Source: Chamaecyparis obtusa
Taxonomy: Eukaryota; Streptophyta; Pinopsida; Cupressales; Cupressaceae
Length of the DNA: 64,000 bases
Direction of reading: 5' to 3'
Assembly: GCA_027943335.1 (NCBI GenBank)
Contig: BSBK01006349.1
Coordinates: forward strand, 1-64,000
A program made the translations under genes and the position numbers. Below are positions 26,511 through 37,721 of this stretch, piece after piece (within the stretch, counting starts at the first letter, position 1; the number at the start of each line of letters is the position of its first letter). The notes beneath the pieces were generated by a model that had not been told where the DNA came from, did not search any database, and was given only the letters and a program-made list of their open reading frames with translations.

Positions 26511-27296
26511 TCAGAATCTCATCACAAGACTATCACTGTCAACCAGCAACTCAAGTCCACAACTAGAAAACAATATCAGCACCTCAACACTGAACAAAAG
26601 TATGTCAGTAACACCATCATTACAAATGTGTTCAACAATAGGTATCTCCTCATCTACAACAACCTTATCAAGCACAACCAGATGCTCTATAATTTCCATG
26701 TCAGGCACAACTGACTAAACATGAAAACCAATCTCCTCACCAACCTCAACAAGGTCAACAACTTTTTCAGTAAGCATAGGTAACTCAACAACAACCACAA
26801 GTTTCTCTATAGGTTTCATGGCATAATCCACCAACTCACCATCAAAACCAATTTCACATGCTTCCACATGTCTTCTCCCACATACTAGTCTTCGAATAGG
26901 CCAAACCACTTTCCTCTGGATCAGCATGCTCCAACTCTAGTAAGCTCTACAAAGATCAACAATACTTTCCTTCACAAGGTTCTTAACTTGGTTCTCCATG
27001 CGGTTTAGCAAATCCTCTTCCAATCGAGAAAACCTCTCAGAAATTTTCATCTCCACAACATCACAAAAAGAAGCAATCACACCAAGGTCCAATCCTCTCA
27101 GAGACATCCTACAAGATCTTTGAAAACCCTCTACAACAAACCCAACACTAACCACCTTGTGAAAACCTCCAAGTTGTATGCAAGTCAGATCACAACACGC
27201 CAGCTCACATGAACAACTAGGCCATGATTTCACAATTTTAGTAACACAGATCTGCAACTCAGATTGCACACAATCTCTTTTCCAACCTTTCTCCAA
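26511..27296 (-). pseudogene. N2 single frame: gag-start-like segment plus Val/Glu-rich region
   Basis: 27,296-26,511 is one reading frame broken only by two TAG codons (near 26,939 and 26,717). RGLDLGVIASFCDVVEMKIS, near residue 75, resembles the start of N1 gag (RRLDPRVIADLYDNVESRII). It continues with LEEDLLNRMENQVKNLVKES. Instead of the gag domain, a hydrophobic acidic tail follows (VVVVELPMLTEKVVDLVEVG, IIEHLVVLDKVVVDEEIPIV). I do not recognise this tail. The element may exploit gag made by relatives. Confidence 0.6.
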
Positions 27297-28024
27297 AAAA
27301 GATCAACTCAGCTCCAATACCACCTGACACAGTCAAGGATGGAGGATCCAATTAAGAACTATCCAAACCTTGCAGCCAACATCGACACAGCAAAATAACA
27401 CAACACCAAACAAGATCTTAAAGAAACATATATCTTTATTTGTCAACTAACTGATTACATGCAATGTGCCAGGCTGTAAGGCCTTCCCAATTACAGCCTA
27501 TTAAAAAGAAAAAATAGTTCTACAAGATCACAAAGGATCCAACACACTTCTCTTAGCTAGCCTAGGTCTACAACAAAATAGGATCTAAACTTATTCTCGC
27601 AAGCCACCAAGCAATCCTCTTGTTCCTAAGCTCACAAGCTACTAACTCTGCCACCAAATTTACCTTCCAGATCCACTTTGTACTCCTCAAATCTACTCCG
27701 TAAATAACTACCCAAATATCCTCTTAAATACTAATCCAAGCCACAAGTTGACTACATCAAACAATTAACTCCTACAAACAAATATTAAATTCCCAAACAT
27801 CAGTTGGCTCTCAAATAGCCTTACAATAAATGATTTCTCCATGTTGGCATCCAGATCCATAGAGGAGAATGCAACATGCCAGATCTAGGTCCTCACATGT
27901 CCAATGGTCAATCCATAAGTCAAGGAGCATGACCCAAATTAAATGCACCAGTTGGCCAAGCCGATCCATCCAAACAACCAAGTCAGTAAGACCATTTACC
28001 AAGCAACAACGAGATAATCGAGTG

Positions 28025-28991
28025 TGACGTAGGGATAGGGTAGATACAAGCAGAATTGAATCCACTTGAATCAACAACAAGCCCTGCTCAAAGTTACACA
28101 ATGAAAGCAATATAATATCACATGAAAGTAATGAAATCACAATGGATATGAGGCAATCAACTGGCAGCAACAACAAAGAATTATATTATTTCTTTCAACA
28201 TGCCCGACTGTGAGGCCTTCCGGGTTTTGGCCTTATACAATGAGAATTATGAAATCAAAATCACAGCTTGCATCCTATCTTTTTCTCCAATGATATATCT
28301 TGATAATTATCCCTCTTAGATCTCCTTGATTCCCTACTACATCAATCTAGACTCCTTATATAGCCAGCTAAGCCACAAGTCGGCCAGTCAGGCATTTAAT
28401 TACATTATAGGTCAAGTCTCAAGATTTAAACCAAAAATAATTCTAGAATGAATATAATTTGATGCAACTTTGGATTTAGGTCCTTACATGACCCAATAAC
28501 ATTCCTCTAAGGGTGCAAGGTCCCATTTGATCACATAGAACATCACAAGAAGAAACACCACATGTTTCACCTGAAAACTGGCAGAAAATAGGTCCCTGAG
28601 AAAAATGGGCATAACTTTGTAATCATAATGAATTAGGGCTTTCTCTCTTGGGAAATGATATTAATTTAGGTCCTCTAAAATTAATTAAGATCACAAAGTC
28701 TGATTCCTTATGGATCAAGATCGCCACTATGAACAATCAGCACCAAAACTGCAGGAGAACGCAGTTTTGACGACAAGGAAAATAGTTGTAACTTTGAAAC
28801 AGTCCATCCAAAATTTATGTGCTCATAGGAGAAGGTTCCCAAATAGGTCCCCAACATCATGTAAGCTTTTCACACTATGAAACCATCAAATGCAAAGATT
28901 ATAAAGAAAAAAATAGAAAACAGGTACAAAAATCAGGAAATGTTTTTGGTTGATGCAAGATTGCTCAAAGACCCAAGATGCTCCTGCATTA
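28025..28991 (-). repeat. G2 3' LTR
   Basis: TGACGTAGGGATAGGG to CTCCTGCATTA, 967 bp, matching 32,258-33,234. Confidence 0.94.
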
Positions 28992-29039
28992 GACATCTAG
29001 GGTAAATAAAGAACTGATGTCCACATTAGGAACTTCTCA

Positions 29040-30142
29040 TATTCTAACCTGAATCATAAAGATCCAACTCAACTTGTGTAATCCATGAACTATCTTCAAC
29101 TGGCTTGTTCTTGAACTAGATATTCCATGTAGTCTTTTCCTCTTGTACTCTTGCTCACTCTGCTATTCAAGATCTTCTCAATGTTGTCTCTGTTCTTCTT
29201 AGGATAATCTAGATCATCTTCTATCTCATCATTTGATTCAAAGTACTCAAATATATTAGCAATATTGAATATAAGTGATATATCCATGTCCTTTGGTAAT
29301 TCCACTTCATAAGCATTTCCACTATCAAACTTCTTCATTTTCAGCTTGTTGTACATACGAACTAGAAATATATTCTTTTTCAAATGAGTGATAACCTCAT
29401 CTCCAACTTCAAAATATTTATGTCTCCTTCTCTTGTCTTCTCTTTGCTTATATTTTAGATTAATGTCCTCCAAATTCTTTTTGACTTCATCATGTAAAGT
29501 TCTCATGTATTCTGCAAAATCCTCAGCTTCAGCACTTCTTCTTGTCTTAGTAGGTAAATCTCTTAGATCTATGGCTCCGTTAGGATTAAATCTAGTAACA
29601 ATCTCAAATGGTGTCCTCTTAGTGCTTCTATTCACAAAATTATTATATGCAAACTCTGGTTGTGCCAAAACTAAATCCCAATTAGCAGGCTTCTCTCCAA
29701 CTAAACATCTCAACAAGTTTTCCAAACTTTTGTTCACAACTTCAGTCTGTCCATCTATCTGAGGGTGAAATGTAGAACTAAAATTCAAATCAGTATTCAT
29801 CTTCTTCCAAAGTATTCTCCAAAAGTAACTAGTAAACATAGTATCTTTGTCTGAAACAATAGATTTAGGAAAACCATGCAATCTTACCACTTCCTTGAAG
29901 AATAATTCAGCTACATGTAATGCATCAGATGTCTTCTTACAAGGTATGAAATGAACCATCTTTGAAAATTTGTCAACCACTACCAAAATAGAATCATTAA
30001 CTCTCTGAGTTCTAGGCAATCCAAGAACAAAGTCCATACTCACATCTTCCCAAGGTCTATTAGGTACAGGAAAAGGTGTATACAATCCCACATTCTGACT
30101 AGTTCCTTTTGTTGTTTGGAAAATTCTGCAACCTCTAACCAT
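29040..30142 (-). pseudogene. G2 integrase with frameshifted chromodomain
   Basis: An open frame of about 348 codons (30,142-29,096) contains VSMDFVLGLPRTQR (first Asp), IVSDKDTMFTSYF (second Asp) and DGQTEVVNKSLENL (Glu), so the DDE triad is intact. The C-terminal module KLKMKKFDSGNAYEVELP is shorter than in G1: the segment equivalent to GPYKILKR is missing. At the end, STRGKDYMEYLV runs out of frame. The chromodomain continuation (KNKPVEDSSWI, about 29,112-29,080) is in another frame after a small deletion that removed its Trp-containing step. It is one of the best preserved frames in the window. Confidence 0.92.
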
Positions 30143-30600
30143 TCTTTGTACATCTCTTTAAATCTATGGCCAAAAGTATCTTTCTAAAATGAAATTCATA
30201 GTCTTATCAATCCCAAAATGTCCAGCAAGTCCACCACTATGTTTCTCCTTCGTTATGTTCTCTCTCATAGATCCTCTAGGTATGCACAACTGAACTCCTT
30301 TAAACAACATTCCTTCTTGAATGAAATAATCAATCCACTTATCACTCACTGTGTGTTCCTTACAAGCTTTCCAAGGTTCTGCAAAATCAATGTCAATTTT
30401 ATACAAACACTTCAAATCATCAAAACCAAGTACCTCAACTCTCATCTCTGTTAGCAAACTTCTTCTTCGGCTCAAGGCATCGGCAACCTTATTTGATTGT
30501 CCACTCTTATGCTTCAATGAAAAGGAAATATTTTGTTCTTTCATTTCTCTTGTAAATTTTTTATCATCAAACAAGCATACTCTGACTGTAGTTCAATGAC
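30143..30600 (-). pseudogene. G2 RNase H tail and integrase zinc domain
   Basis: 30,574-30,164 reads NISFSLKHKSGQSNKVADAL with SRRR, the end of gypsy RNase H. VLGFDDLKCLYKIDIDFAEP and GMLFKGVQLCIPRGSMR follow, then HSGGLAGHFGIDKTMNFILE, the first half of the integrase HHCC finger. Stops around 30,160 separate it from the integrase core. Upstream it is fused to the protease linker by the RT deletion. Confidence 0.88.
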
Positions 30601-31618
30601 TTTCATTAAACTTCTCTACCAAAGGCAACAATACTTGTTTCTTTCCATCCATCCAAATAGTATATTGATTCAATCTACGGTCATGCAAAGCTTTCCTATC
30701 ATACTGCCAAGGTCTACCCAAAAGAATATGACAACAATCCATAGGCATAATATCACACAAGACTTCATCATGATAATTCCTAATTTTGAATTTAACAAGG
30801 CATTGTTTACTTACAAGTAGTTTATGCTCTTTCTAGATCCAAGCAATATGGTAAGGCTTCAGATGTTTCAATCTTTGCAACTGCAACTTGTTAACCAGCT
30901 CTTCAGATGCCAAATTATCAGAACTTCCCCTATCAATGATTATCTTGCAACATTTATCAATGATCTTACATTTGGTTCTGAACAAACTTTTCCTCAAAAT
31001 AGGTTCCTCATCAGCTTCTTCATTCCACAATATCCTTCTTAACATCAAGTTCTCACCATGTTCAGGTTCATTAGACATTTCCTCAACTTCTTCACAAGCC
31101 AAATTATTTCTACCATTACCTCTAGTCTTCTTTCCAGAGTTAGTACATTCAAAAGCTCTATGTCCTTCTTCACCACATTTGTAACAAGTATTTTTAAACC
31201 AAGATTTCTCTTCTCTTTTCCCATTATTGTTATTCCTAGAGTAACCAGTATAGCTACCTCTAGAGTAATTACCTCTTTTACCAGTAGGGTCATCTACCCA
31301 TCCTTTATCTTGCACTGCATTGTCAGATCCACTACTTTCTCCATAAGATCTGCCTCTACTTCTTTGAAATCTGCCACCTCTTCCTCTTTGTCTTTGTTCA
31401 TGTCTCTTTGTCAATCTCTCTTCAGCCTTCAAAGAAAATTGGTATGCTTCTTCCACACTATCAATCTTCACATAGCTGATCTCATCTTGAATAGATGTCC
31501 TCAAGCCATTCATATATCTATCCACTTTCTCAACTTCATCATCCACATGTCCAGATCTGATATCCAATTTGTAAAATTCCTCAGTATATTCTTTCACACT
31601 CATGTTCTTTTGTCTCAA
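30601..31618 (-). pseudogene. G2 gag C-terminus, zinc knuckle, protease and linker
   Basis: 31,618-30,833 is open: YTEEFYKLDIRSGHVDDEVE, an Arg/Gly-rich RQRGRGGRFQRSRGRSYG, a CCHC knuckle CYKCGEEGHRAFEC (31,186-31,145), and protease-like IIIDRGSSDNLASEELV, where Ser of D-S-G is Arg. After a stop (HIAWI-stop-KEHKLL) the linker HILLGRPWQYDRKALHDR runs to about 30,600 and then stops being RT. Gag binds RNA, protease matures it; the altered D-R-G suggests weak or no activity. Confidence 0.9.
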
Positions 31619-31774
31619 ATTTTTTCATTTTTTTGATCAAAATTACTTGGTAGTTAGCTGGAAGAAACTTCTTCTTCATCTTTCCAAGCATCTTCATCCA
31701 TGTCTTGATCTTTTCTTTTCCTCTCTTCTATCTCTTAGTTTGCAAATGATCCCACCAAAGAGATGCATGCTCTT

Positions 31775-32089
31775 TCAACTTTGTGACTGCATCTTAACCT
31801 TCTTATTATCAGGAGTACCTTCATACTCAAAGTATTTATCCATCTCAAAGATCCAATCCAAAAGTGCATCGGTCTCAAGTCTTCCATCATAGCAAGCAAC
31901 TTCAACTGTAGGTCTGGAGTTAGCCTTAGACAAAACTCTCAAAAGTCTTTCCTCATCTTGTTCAACTTCAGGTTCAGCATTAGGTGCTGCTTCTTCTTCT
32001 TCATCACTAACATCTTCAAGATGTGCTGCTCTTCTCTGGGCTATCTCTATAGCTTCAAGCCTAGTTGCAATCTGCCTCAACATATTCAT
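31775..32089 (-). pseudogene. G2 gag N-terminal part
   Basis: Reads MNMLRQIATRLEAIEIAQRR, an acidic Glu-rich linker (DVSDEEEEAAPNAEPEVEQD) and then CYDGRLETDALLDWIFEMDK, the start of the gag domain. It matches G1 gag block by block. It shifts frame near 31,775 before WWDHLQ-type sequence (about 31,750). Confidence 0.88.
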
Positions 32090-32242
32090 GATAGCATTAT
32101 CATTTCATCTACCATGAACCATCTTGAGAATTAGGTTCCAGAAAGATTGTAACCTTCTATAAGTTATAGGTTAGATCTCAAATCTACCACCCTACAACCA
32201 ATCAAATATGGTTCTCCATGATCTAATCCACAAGAAAGAACT

Positions 32243-32255
32243 AGCTCTGATACCA
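32243..32255 (-). other. G2 primer-binding site
   Basis: The minus strand reads TGGTATCAGAGCT two bases from the 5' LTR, the initiator-Met type, intact. Confidence 0.93.
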
Positions 32256-32257
32256 CT

Positions 32258-33234
32258 TGACGCAGTGGTAGGGTAGATACAAGCAGAATCAAGCAGAATT
32301 GAATCCACTTGAATCAACAACAAGCCCTAATCAGAGTTACAAAATGGAAGAAATATAATATCACATGAAAGTAATGAAATCACAATGGATATGAGGCAAT
32401 CAACTGGTAGCAACAATAGAGAATTATATTATTTCTTTCAACATGCCCGGCTGTGAGGCCTTCCAGGTTTTGGCCTTATACAATGAGAATTATGGAATTA
32501 AAATAATGAATTGCATCCTATATTTGTATCTAATGATATATCTTGATAATTATCCATCTTAGATCTCCTTTATTCCCTACTACATCAATCTAGACTCCTT
32601 ATATAGCCAGCTAAGCCACAAGTCAGCCAGTTAGGCATTTAATTACATTACAGGCCCAGTCTCAAGATTTAAACCAAAACTAATGCTAGAATGAATATAA
32701 TTTGATGTGCCTTTGGATTTAGGTCCTTACATGACCCAATAACATTCCTTTATGGGCACAAGGTCCCATTTGATCACATGGAACATCGCAAGAAGAAACA
32801 CCACATGTTTCACTTGAAAACTGGCAGAAACTAGGTCCCCAAGAAAAATGGGCATAACTTTGTACTCATAATGAATTAGGGCTTGTGCTCTTGGGAAATG
32901 ATATTAATTTAGGTCCTCTAAAATTCCTTAATATTGAAAAGGCTGATTCCTTATGGATCAAGATCGACACTATGAACAATCAGCACCAAAACGACAGGAA
33001 AATGCAGTTTCGACAGCAAGGAAAACAACTGTAACTTTGAAACAGTCCATCTAAACTTTATGTGCTCATAGGAGAAGGTTCCAAAATAGGTCCTCAACAT
33101 CATGTAAGATTCACACACTATGAAACCATCAAATGCAAATATTATAAAGAAAACAACAGCAAACAAGTACATAAATCAGGAAATGTTTTTGGTTGATGCA
33201 AGATTGCTCAAAGACCCAAGATGTTCTTGCATCA
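32258..33234 (-). repeat. G2 5' LTR
   Basis: TGACGCAGTGGTAGGG to GTTCTTGCATCA, 977 bp. It has a short duplication CAAGCAGAAT near its start that the 3' LTR lacks. Confidence 0.94.
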
Positions 33235-33626
33235 GAGTGCTAGTGAACCGAACACACCAAGCATGACCAAGTAGTGAAATTATCACCGAGTTCTAGAAAT
33301 TTTGAGTCTCTTTCCATGACTGAGCTCCATCAGTGAAGTAAAACAAGCTTCAATCGAGAACTATCACCCAAATAACTGAGCAAAAGCGTGTCTTTACTGA
33401 GCTTATCCACCTCCTTCACTGAGTGCTAGAAATTCACAAGGAACTGGACAAGAAGACAAGATGCCACTGCATCAAGGTAGGCTCATTTCCTAGGCTCACA
33501 TCCCAAAGAAGGTTATATCCACCTTAAGAACTCACTATTCACAACACAAGTGTATGTAAGGAAATAGACAATCCTTGAACTGTCCGATAGAAACTTTCTT
33601 TTCTTGATCAGTTCCAATGAAGTATA

Positions 33627-35173
33627 TGCAAGGTAAGAATATATGTATATTTTATCTTTACCCTACTATAAAATATTTTTATATTTATGTGAGGATGGGG
33701 GAATATAGGATCTATCCCTAATCCAAATTCCCAAAAGGAGAGATCCAAATTGATTAATCACAAAAAAGTGATCAATCCACAAATGAATCAAACTATGGAG
33801 AATACGAAGAAAGGATAAAATCCTATAATTTTCTATGGAAAGTATGTGCTTGAAATCTCAAATGCATAGAAGAAAAATACCAACCTCAAAATAGGGTAAA
33901 TCTAGAAAAGACTATTTTCTGATGTTTATGCACATTTTCAAGGAATTCTGCAACCTGCTCCGGACTGGAAATGTTAGGACAAAGAAAACCCAGAAAAATT
34001 GTCTCTCAGATTCATGTTGACTTTGACCTCATAATCCGGGCATAATCTTACCCCCCACTAAAGGTTTACCTTGACCTGAAACGTCTTTGATAGAAATTGT
34101 GTTCACGGATCCTGAAAGTTCACAGAAAAGGGTATCCAATTTTGAATTGTAATTTTCTATGGTATACCAGTACCTGCAAGAAAAATGGTTTTGTTTATTT
34201 GGATGGGGAGGTTTCCCTTGGTCAAACCCTAGTTTTGATCAACCTTGAAATGTAATTGAAATTGCAATATATAAACAAAGTAAATGGAATTATTCACCTT
34301 TCTTATGTTGAAATCCTTGTGCAGGATTTGAATCCTTGAATCCACAAGTAGGGATGCTCCAAATGAATGTAGAATTATATGTAAAATGTCTCAAATCAAT
34401 GGCATTAGATCCACAACACCAATATTGAATGGATCTTGGAATAGGAAGAGGCTTGGATAAATGTGAATGGAGAAATCTTCAAGAGGGCTCCAAAGAGAAT
34501 GAATCCTTCAATGGCTAATAATGGATCTACTTGATGAATGCTTGAAATACTTGAGGATAAATGAATGCTTGAATGCTTTCCTTCTCCTTCTTTCTTGTTT
34601 CTTGTTTTCTTGATTTTTCTTTCTTGAGTTCTCTATGAAAAATGGATGTGAATTTCTTGATTGTGGATGTCTTGATCATGAAAGGCGGATGTGAAAATGA
34701 GAGAGGAAGCCTTCCTTTTATAGTGATATAGGGCACAGACTTCTAGAGAGGCTGACATTGGAGAATTAAATCATAATTAACCTTAACCCATAGAAATGGA
34801 CCTAGAATAAATGCAATTTAAGAGTTTACTATTTTGAAATCCAAAATAGCTGACCCAGAAGCGGGAAAATAAAACTTCCCGAAGCCTAACATCCTAAAAC
34901 CTTCAAAACTTAAAAATTGGACCTAGGGTTAGGGTCGAGGTCGATATGACCCTAGGTTAAGGTCGAGGTCAACCTTGACCCTGAGGTCATAGATCTCAAA
35001 TTCGTAGGACCAGGTGCCAAAAATAGGCTAGAAATAGGTGGAGAGAGAAGAACAGGGGGAAAAAGCTAGATCCATGAAAATACCTATTCAAGGTGCTTGA
35101 AATGACCCCAAACCACTTACTCAGAGGGCTAAATATTCTTAACATGGAAGTACTTCAATTTTAAGATGATAAT
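33627..35173 (-). repeat. T1 3' LTR
   Basis: About 1,547 bp from TGCAAGGTAAGAATATATG to TTTTAAGATGATA. The first 528 bp match 47,606-48,153 and the rest (from about 34,176) matches 38,952-39,885. Next to it the minus strand reads AAAGTGGGGGCTTAAAT, a probable polypurine tract (35,173-35,189). A 69-codon frame at 34,527-34,736 is LTR sequence. Confidence 0.88.
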
Positions 35174-35189
35174 TTAAGCCCCCACTTTA

Positions 35190-35947
35190 GCAAGAGTATG
35201 GAATCGATGCAAACTCTTGGTAAAGGAGATCATAATGAAAAGATAATCTTATTGAAATCAAAGGGACAAAGGAAACCTCAAGCCCCCAAGGAATCAAGTC
35301 TTCATCAACTCCAAGATTAAAATAAGAGAGACATCTATAAAAAAAAGAGAAAGAGAGAAAGAGTGTGATTACCTCGCCCAATGAGAACTTATGTCCCATT
35401 GTGAACCACACAAGGAAATGATGCAACTAGAAAGATGGAATTGAACCACCTAGTGAATGTAGCTACTCACTAGTCAACCCATCAAGGATTCACCCTCAGA
35501 AATATTCTATTCCACAAGAGCAAAACCCAAAAAAAAAGAGATCCATTCTTAAGGACACCTTTGACCTTAAGGGATCAAAAATTTGAAACTGGAGGGATCA
35601 AGAGATCCTGAATAAAAATTTATGCTTTAAGGATTAGTCACTAATCCATAAAGGGAGAAAAGTATCTTGAAAAATAATATATGTATATCGAAAGTTCATG
35701 TGTGCAATAGGTGAGAAGAGCGTATTCCCCCATGTTAAATTCATTTCTAACACTTTAACAGGAGAAATGGCTTTAACAGAAACATAAACAACTCCACTGA
35801 TTACGTTTCCACTACGAGATGTCCCCAAGAGAAGAAAAATCAAGGGAAATACCACATAAACATACATAGAACATAGAAGGGATCTACCTGTCGTGGGGTC
35901 ACTATGATTATAAGATAATATATATATATGATATTTTTGCAAATGAA
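35190..35947 (-). other. T1 3' internal region, no recognised gene
   Basis: AT-rich sequence between the polypurine tract and the inserted DNA element. Minus-strand frames of 79 and 109 codons (35,426-35,187 and 35,963-35,634) have hydrophobic strings but no recognised domain. Confidence 0.45.
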
Positions 35948-35950
35948 TTA

Positions 35951-36914
35951 AGGGTAAAAGCACAATAAGTTGTCACCCTTTTACAAAGGAAAAGGCTAAC
36001 AAAATCAAAGTTGTTCAACTTCATTAGTATAAAAATGACATTTATGTTTGGAATTTGAAGATGATGTAAACTAATTAAATGTGATAAAATGGATGAAGTT
36101 TATGATTAATATTTGTAATAATTTTTTTGAATAACAATTTTTTTTAAAAAAAAATTTCAAAGATGATTTTTCAGTTGCCGAAAAATGTTGAAAATTAGGG
36201 GTCTAGTGCCCACCAAAAAATTATATTTAAATAGACATTTTTTCCCCTAATTTCAAAATATGTCATAAATGACATATATATCTAGAGCATGAAGAAATAA
36301 AAATTAGTTTGTGACCTATATTTTCTCTTTTATAACAATTCAAATTCCAACTCACTAAAATCGACAGTTTTCATCTCGCAACATATTTTTCATAACAAAA
36401 CTATCCCAATCAAAAAAATAAATATATATTCTTGAAGATGACTCTCTCCTCTAGTGTGCCATATGTTTTTCAAATTTATTTAATATGATTTACTATTTTT
36501 TTCTTTCTTCGAATCAACATCTCCTTGACTGTTAAAATACCTACTTGCAATATTTTTTAATAACAATAAACTATGTCTAAATAAAACACTATAAAACCTA
36601 TATGAGGATATCCTTGACTCTGAGCTCTACAAAAGGGTATTTTTAAAAAAATATCATTGAAAAGATTAGGATTTATTGAAGCGTCACTTTTGTGAAATAA
36701 TTTTATTTTTATGGTAATTGGACCCAAAGTGGTATAAAAAATGCATTTAATAGACATTTCCAATTGGAAAAGTTAAATCGCTTATCTAACTTAGCTAGAA
36801 TGAATCTAGCTAGACCATATGTTTGACCAAAATTAATTTTTAGGTAGAAATACTAAAATTTAGTTGTGCTGATAAGTTAGCATAAAAGGTGACACCTGAT
36901 TGTGCTTTTACCCT
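35951..36914. mobile_element. M1: non-autonomous DNA transposon (MITE-like) with terminal inverted repeats
   Basis: The left end AGGGTAAAAGCACAATAAG (35,951 on) is the near-complement of the right end, which ends ATTGTGCTTTTACCCT at 36,914. With the adjoining TGTCACC / GGTGACA the inverted repeat is about 31 bp with few mismatches. Flanks TTA and TGA could be a diverged 3-bp duplication (Harbinger-type) but this is weak. It is 964 bp, about three quarters A+T, with no transposase frame. It sits inside T1. Confidence 0.8.
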
Positions 36915-37319
36915 TGACATCATTTCCCAAAGAAAGTAGAACTACAACCAAAATGGAGGAAAGATCACATAAGAGATACAAAGAAGAATCTTTTTAGACC
37001 ATGACATGGAGACCAAAAAGAATCAGTGCTACCAAGTGCCGAATCCAAGTAGACTATACAAGGAAATATTTATGAATAATAGCATAGGTACAACATAACA
37101 TGAAACAACATATAGAAGAATAGAGATACATATAGAAGAATTGGAAAACAAGTTCGATTCCTTTATCACCTTGTACCAACAAAGTAACAAGGTTCGTATA
37201 AAAGAATCTAACAACATTTAGCAAACACATCACAGGAGAATCACAGTACAACAGGAAAACACATAACAAAGCTACCATAAACAACAAGCTGATCAAGGGT
37301 GCCACATACTCTCCCCATC

Positions 37320-37631
37320 TCATTCTATATCATTTAGGGAAGGTGGGTAACTCACAAGAGGAACTATATCCAATATAGTAGGAAGGATAGCCAGTTCCAA
37401 ACAAGGATCCTCTTGAGAATCATAATGTTTGATACTAGGTGTAAGTGTGAATTGTGATGAAAGCATATTAGGTAAATCAATGTCAATAGTTTCATATTCA
37501 TCATTAACATCATCAAGAGTATCTTCTTCATCTAGATTAATCAAAATAGGATCTAAGATACGAATAAAATCATCATAATCTTGCATTTTAACCTCATTAT
37601 TAGTAGTAACTTCTTCTAACACATCTTGCAT
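37320..37631 (-). pseudogene. T1 acidic frame downstream of protease
   Basis: 103 codons, strongly acidic (LDEEDTLDDVNDEYETIDID) and ending SLVSYPP-type sequence. I do not recognise a domain. It follows protease where RT would begin. Between 36,918 and 37,319 only short frames of no known family are seen. Confidence 0.45.
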
Positions 37632-37721
37632 AGACTTATCAAAAAAATGTAAAGACTTTTGAAGAATAGAATTATGAGTTTTAGCTTGAGCACGATGCTT
37701 CTTATGACGTTGATTAGCAAA

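Larger units (their letters stand above)
28025..33234 (-). mobile_element. G2: chromovirus with reverse transcriptase deleted, nested in N2
   Basis: 5,210 bp with exact duplication GAGTG (28,020-28,024 and 33,235-33,239). LTRs of 967 and 977 bp. The order on the minus strand is PBS, gag, protease, linker, then directly RNase H tail, integrase and a broken chromodomain. About 1 kb of RT and RNase H normally lying between LVEKF (near 30,611) and KKFTREMKEQNISFSLKHKS (near 30,560) is missing. It is a relative of G1 but has its own LTR type. It is the fourth level of nesting (C1, C2, N2, G2). Confidence 0.94.
25344..33474 (-). mobile_element. N2: short non-autonomous LTR element of the N1 family, split by G2
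   Basis: Exact duplication AGGTA (25,339-25,343 and 33,475-33,479). LTRs (25,344-26,303; 27,325-28,024 plus 33,240-33,474) match the N1 LTR in reverse complement, so N2 is on the minus strand. The internal part is only about 1,020 bp. The primer-binding site is degraded (TGGTATTGGAGCTG near 27,310-27,323). It codes for a gag-start-like segment joined to a Val/Glu-rich frame, with no pol. Confidence 0.92.
27325..33474 (-). repeat. N2 5' LTR, split by G2
   Basis: The two parts, 27,325-28,024 and 33,240-33,474, together correspond to 25,344-26,303. The start TGACACAGTCAAGG has diverged slightly from TGATGCAGTCAAGG. Confidence 0.92.

Noticed and set aside
31058..31636. 192-codon Ser/Phe-rich plus-strand frame
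   Set aside because: It is antisense to G2 gag, which has clear gag and CCHC motifs on the minus strand.
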